Shown here: positions 12,918 to 16,021 of the stretch, piece by piece
Layout: each line of letters begins with the position of its first letter
Numbering within the stretch: position 1 is the stretch's first letter
Origin: Spirochaetaceae bacterium UBA1306
GTDB taxonomy: Bacteria > Spirochaetota > Spirochaetia > Treponematales > Rectinemataceae
DNA: 16,021 nt
Reading direction: 5' to 3'
NCBI GenBank assembly: GCA_002307245.1
Contig: DBTW01000111.1
Location: 1 to 16,021 of the forward strand
Translations under genes and position numbers: made by a program
Notes under the pieces: generated by a model
What the model was told of the DNA's origin: nothing
The model's database searches: none
The model's input: the letters and a program-made list of their open reading frames with translations, nothing else

Positions 12918-13652
12918 ATGAAAAAGTATCTGACTATCCTGATCCTCGCGCTCGCCGCGTCCTCGATGGCCCTATCGGCGCAAAGCCTCATCGACAACCC
13001 GAGCTACCAGAAAAGCCTGGAACTCAAGGCCATGGCCGTACAGGCCTTCGACGACGGCGACTACGACGCCGCCACGGAATACGCTTCGCAGGCCAAGGAA
13101 TACGCCTCCCTCTCCGACCAATATGTCGAGAAGATGGTCGCCAAGGCCGCGGCCGACAAGGCGATCGCCAAGGCTAAGGACAAAATGGCCTGGGCCGACA
13201 AGGTCAACGCCAAGGCGCTCTATCCGGAGGCCTACGGCAAGGCCTCCGAGTATTACGATGGCTCGCTCGCCGACTACGACGGCGAGGACTATCCGAGCGC
13301 CACCGACAAGGCGCGATCGGTCATTGACACCCTGGACGGCTTGGCGACCCTGATCGCGGCCAAAGCCTCGGTCGCGGTCAAGCAGGACCTGGCCCTGCCC
13401 GCCATCTACGTGGTCAGGCTCATCCCCGAGCGCCGCGATTGCCTCTGGCGCATCGCCGAGTATCCCTTCATCTACAACAACCCGACCAAGTGGCCGGTGA
13501 TCTACGAGGCCAACAAGAAGACCTTCCGCGACCCCGGCAATCCCAACCTCATCTTCCCCGGCCAGAAACTCAAGATCCCGAGCATCAAGGGCGAGACCAG
13601 GGATGGAACTTACGATCCCACCAAGACCTACACGCCCTTGCCCAAGAAATAG
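12918..13652 (+). CDS. Periplasmic LysM-domain protein
   Basis: 244 residues. An AAAGGGG ribosome binding site lies seven bases ahead of the ATG. A signal peptide (residues 1-21, ending ALSA) has no lipobox Cys. Residues ~30-155 are helical, Ala/Asp/Lys-rich and TPR-like (AFDDGDYDAATEYASQAKEY). A C-terminal LysM domain at ~162-221 shows the usual marks: YVV at the start, DCLWRIAE, W..IYEANK and IFPGQKLKIP. LysM binds the glycan backbone of peptidoglycan, so this is a wall-associated periplasmic protein. The helical part resembles that of the preceding lipoprotein, so the two may form a complex between wall and membrane. The operon ends in the terminator that follows. Confidence 0.9.
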   Translation: MKKYLTILILALAASSMALSAQSLIDNPSYQKSLELKAMAVQAFDDGDYDAATEYASQAKEYASLSDQYVEKMVAKAAADKAIAKAKDKMAWADKVNAKALYPEAYGKASEYYDGSLADYDGEDYPSATDKARSVIDTLDGLATLIAAKASVAVKQDLALPAIYVVRLIPERRDCLWRIAEYPFIYNNPTKWPVIYEANKKTFRDPGNPNLIFPGQKLKIPSIKGETRDGTYDPTKTYTPLPKK

Positions 13653-13670
13653 GCGAGTGCGCCGTTGACG

Positions 13671-13699
13671 AAGGGGCCGTCCGTAATGGGCGGCCCCTT
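13671..13699 (+). terminator. Rho-independent terminator of the lipoprotein/LysM operon
   Basis: Perfect 9-bp stem AAGGGGCCG (13671-13679) / CGGCCCCTT (13691-13699) with an 11-base loop, 19 bases after the stop codon. The T-tract after it is short. Confidence 0.8.
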
Positions 13700-13732
13700 T
13701 CCATATCCGTGATTCCAAATTACTGACAAGGA

Positions 13733-13765
13733 TGCTAGTATTGCCGAGCTCGGGCTATCATAGCA
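13733..13765. promoter_or_regulatory. Imperfect palindrome upstream of the MFS gene
   Basis: A 10-bp perfect palindrome CCGAGCTCGG (13744-13753) lies inside outer arms TGCTA (13733-13737) and TAGCA (13761-13765), with one base of offset. It ends 22 bases before the MFS start. It could be an operator or a leader hairpin. I could not place a convincing promoter here. Confidence 0.35.
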
Positions 13766-13787
13766 CCGAGTGAAAGGGCGTTCGGCC

Positions 13788-15038
13788 ATGGACGATACAA
13801 CGTACCGGGTCTATCCCTATCGCTGGGCGGTGCTCGGCGCTTTCATGTTCGTGAACCTGATGATGCAAGCCCTGTGGATCGACTATTCGCCGATCATGAG
13901 GGACTCGGCCGCCTATTACGGCGTCTCAGAGATGTCCATCGGCTCCCTCGCCATGCTCTTCATGATCATCTTCGTTCCCCTCTCGGTCCCCGCGGCCTGG
14001 GCTATCGACCGTTTCGGCTTCCGCAAATCCGTCGGTTTCGGCGCCATCCTGATGGCCTCCTTCGCGGTCCTCCGCGCGGCGGCCGGCCCTAATTACGCCC
14101 TCGCCCTCGCGGGCACGGCCGGCATCGCGATCGCCCAGCCCTTCCTCCTCAACTCTTGGACCAAGGTGGCTGCCCATTGGTTCGCCGTGAGCGAACGGGC
14201 GACGGCCGTGGGCCTGGTCACGCTCTCGAACCTCCTGGGCATCGCCGTGGGCATGGTGGCGAGTCCCGCCCTCGCCGCGGGCTTGTCGATCGGCGCCGCC
14301 CAGTTCGTATACGCCGGCGCGGCCGCCCTCTCGGCCCTCATCTTCATCGTCCTCGCCCGCGAGAATCCGCCCACGCCCTCGGGGCCCGCGGGATCGGGAG
14401 AGAAAGCCCTCATGCTGGACGGCCTTAAGCACGCCCTGTCGGTGCCGAGCTTCCGGCTGTTCCTCTGCGTCGCCTTCGTCGGCTCGGGACTCTTCAACGG
14501 GCTGACCACCTGGATAGACCAGATCGTGGCGCCCCGTGGCTACGGTCCCGTCCAGGCCGGCAACCTGGGCGCCCTCCTCCTGGTCGGCGGGGTCTGCGGG
14601 GCGGTGGCGATCCCCGCGCTCTCAGATCGCCTGGGAAGGCGCAAGCCCTGGATCCTCGTAGGCCTCATCGGCTCGCTGCCCGGCCTGGCCGGCTTGGCCT
14701 TCGCGCGGGAATTCTGGCTGCTCGGGGCATCGGCCTTTGCCTTCGGCTTCTTCCTCATGAGCGTGCTGCCGGTGGGCATGCAGTTCTCCACCGACGTCAC
14801 GAGGCCTACGCCCGAGGGCACTTCCAACGGCCTCGTGCAGCTCTGCGGCCAAGTGTCGGTGGTGCTGGTCTACCTCATGCAGTCCATAAAGGGCCTCTTC
14901 GGCGGCTTTACCGTCAGCCTCGTCGTCTCGGGGCTCCTCGTGGTAGCCGCGGCCTGCCTCGTGCCCTTCATGGTCGAGACGGGACGCGCCGCCGGCCCGA
15001 CGCTGCCCCCGATGGAAGCCGTGGTCGAACCCGAATAG
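13788..15038 (+). CDS. MFS transporter, FLVCR-like
   Basis: 416 residues from the ATG at 13788, which has AAAGGG nine bases upstream; a GTG six codons earlier would itself overlap this site. About twelve membrane helices are visible. The N-terminal PYRWAVLGAFMFVNLMMQAL and the helix-4/5 region (AQPFLLNSWTKVAAHWFAV, then ERATAVGL) resemble the FLVCR/DIRC2 branch of the major facilitator superfamily. Eukaryotic members move haem or choline; the bacterial substrates are mostly unknown. A cytosolic loop near residue 205-215 divides the two halves, and the second half has the SDRLGRRKP loop typical of MFS. A sensor kinase gene follows after 25 bases, so the two are probably co-transcribed. Confidence 0.88.
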   Translation: MDDTTYRVYPYRWAVLGAFMFVNLMMQALWIDYSPIMRDSAAYYGVSEMSIGSLAMLFMIIFVPLSVPAAWAIDRFGFRKSVGFGAILMASFAVLRAAAGPNYALALAGTAGIAIAQPFLLNSWTKVAAHWFAVSERATAVGLVTLSNLLGIAVGMVASPALAAGLSIGAAQFVYAGAAALSALIFIVLARENPPTPSGPAGSGEKALMLDGLKHALSVPSFRLFLCVAFVGSGLFNGLTTWIDQIVAPRGYGPVQAGNLGALLLVGGVCGAVAIPALSDRLGRRKPWILVGLIGSLPGLAGLAFAREFWLLGASAFAFGFFLMSVLPVGMQFSTDVTRPTPEGTSNGLVQLCGQVSVVLVYLMQSIKGLFGGFTVSLVVSGLLVVAAACLVPFMVETGRAAGPTLPPMEAVVEPE

Positions 15039-15063
15039 GGCGGATCGGCGAGGGTAGAACCGC

Positions 15064-16021
15064 ATGGCCCAATACTACGCCTTCCTAATCCTCGTTCCGA
15101 TCGCCTTCATCGGTTCCATCCTCGCGCTGATATTGCCGCGCCTGGTCCATTCCTACCACCGCTTCGTCTGGCTTCGGATCTTCAACTACATGCAGCTGGG
15201 CTACCTCGCGGTGAATCTCGTCGAGCTCCTCGCGCGGTCGCCCGCGCTCAAGCAATCCCTGGCTTCAATGGACTACCTTTTCATCGGTGCCGGTCCCTCC
15301 GTATGGCTCCTCTTCAGCCTGGAGTACACGGGCATGGTCCGCGACAGGCGTCCATGGCAGGCCCTGCTGTTTGTCATGCCGGCCGTCGCCTGCGCCGCGG
15401 GCTTCGTCAACGGCGGCTCGGGCCTCCTGTGGAGGGACCTCCACTTCGAGCAGCTGGGCTGGGTCCTCGCGATGAGCGAGCGCGCCTACGGACCCGTCGC
15501 CCTGGCCATGTTCGCGCAAGCCTATTGCGCCATGCTGGTGGGCTCCTTCATCCTCATCAAGCATACGGCCCTGTCGCACGCGCTCTTCCGCAGGCAGACC
15601 TCCTGGATGATGGCCGGGGTCGTCATCCCCCTGCTCTTCAACCTCGCCTTCATCCTCAAACTCGTGCCGGGTTGGAACAAGGACTACAGCGCGCTGGCCG
15701 CCTCCATCGGAGGGCTGTTCTTCTCCGTGGGATGCCTCCGGTACAGGCTCTTCTCGGTCGTCCCCGTATCGCGCGAGGCCGTCTTCCAGCAGATCCGCAC
15801 GGGCGTCGTCGTCACCGACGAACAGGGCGTCATCGTCGACCTGAATCAGGCTGCCTGCCGCATGATCGGGGCCTCGGAAGTCACCCTGCTCGGCAAGCAG
15901 GCCCAGCTCGCCCTCGAGCCGCTCTACGGACGGGTCGAGCAAGTCCGGCACCCGATGCACGGTCCCGACGGCCGCCTCCAAGCCTGGCATATCGAGCTGC
16001 GCGAGGCGGAGGGCGAGAGCG
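15064..16021 (+). CDS. 7TM-type sensor histidine kinase, N-terminal part (runs off right edge)
   Basis: 319 codons are visible and the frame stays open to the window end. The ATG at 15064 has GAGGG nine bases upstream. The first ~225 residues form about seven membrane helices of the type that precedes PAS/kinase domains (the histidine kinase N-terminal 7TM region), ending in CLRYRLFSVVPVSREAVF. A PAS domain follows from ~240 (QQIRTGVVVTDEQGVIVDLN). The kinase or other output domain lies beyond the window, so histidine kinase is inferred from the N-terminal pairing; a diguanylate cyclase output is also possible. It probably forms an operon with the MFS transporter upstream and might sense its substrate. 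Confidence 0.8.
   Translation, partial: MAQYYAFLILVPIAFIGSILALILPRLVHSYHRFVWLRIFNYMQLGYLAVNLVELLARSPALKQSLASMDYLFIGAGPSVWLLFSLEYTGMVRDRRPWQALLFVMPAVACAAGFVNGGSGLLWRDLHFEQLGWVLAMSERAYGPVALAMFAQAYCAMLVGSFILIKHTALSHALFRRQTSWMMAGVVIPLLFNLAFILKLVPGWNKDYSALAASIGGLFFSVGCLRYRLFSVVPVSREAVFQQIRTGVVVTDEQGVIVDLNQAACRMIGASEVTLLGKQAQLALEPLYGRVEQVRHPMHGPDGRLQAWHIELREAEGES

Overview
The window is GC-rich bacterial chromosome with tightly packed genes, several of them overlapping by one base. There are two clear lipoproteins plus a kinase with a lipoprotein-type signal, an OmpA-like envelope protein, a LysM protein paired with a lipoprotein, an HD-GYP phosphodiesterase and membrane-bound sensor kinases. This set, the relaxed lipoboxes and the lipoprotein/LysM pair fit a high-GC spirochaete best. 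That placement is an inference: no rRNA or universal marker gene is present.

Layout. The left edge holds the end of an MFS transporter (+). It converges on a 1,100-residue hybrid histidine kinase with its own receiver and LuxR-type DNA-binding domain (-, 288-3590). Next is a 660-residue lipoprotein with Trp-Ala-Lys/Gly-Gly type repeats (-, 3684-5666). A 371-base intergenic stretch carries a partial copy of a dispersed repeat. It leads into a two-gene (+) operon: a Ras/Rab-like small GTPase that appears to start at ATC (6038-6547), and a membrane protein with a conserved cytosolic domain, one membrane helix and an OmpA-like C-terminus (6547-8277). Converging on these is a (-) operon of a PAS/HD-GYP c-di-GMP phosphodiesterase (9091-10197) and an unrecognised 277-residue protein (8258-9091). 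An AT-rich divergent promoter region follows, then a YbaK-family tRNA deacylase (+, 10455-10913).

The intergenic region 10914-11177 is built of nested inverted repeats, including a 109-bp MITE-like element whose other copy lies at 5755-5815. A DtxR/MntR-family metalloregulator (-, 11178-11552) is divergent from a lipoprotein + LysM protein operon (+, 11781-13652), which ends in a good hairpin terminator. The right end has an FLVCR-like MFS transporter (13788-15038) followed closely by a 7TM/PAS sensor kinase that runs off the window.

Most notable points: (1) the GTPase/OmpA module, which could link a cytosolic GTP switch to the periplasm, with a non-canonical start for the switch; (2) two genes with near-consensus sigma-70 promoters placed so that their mRNAs should be leaderless; (3) a structured repeat family with terminal inverted repeats; (4) a MntR-length regulator carrying DtxR-like (iron-type) metal ligands. 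No tRNA, rRNA, CRISPR array, transposase or phage gene was seen.
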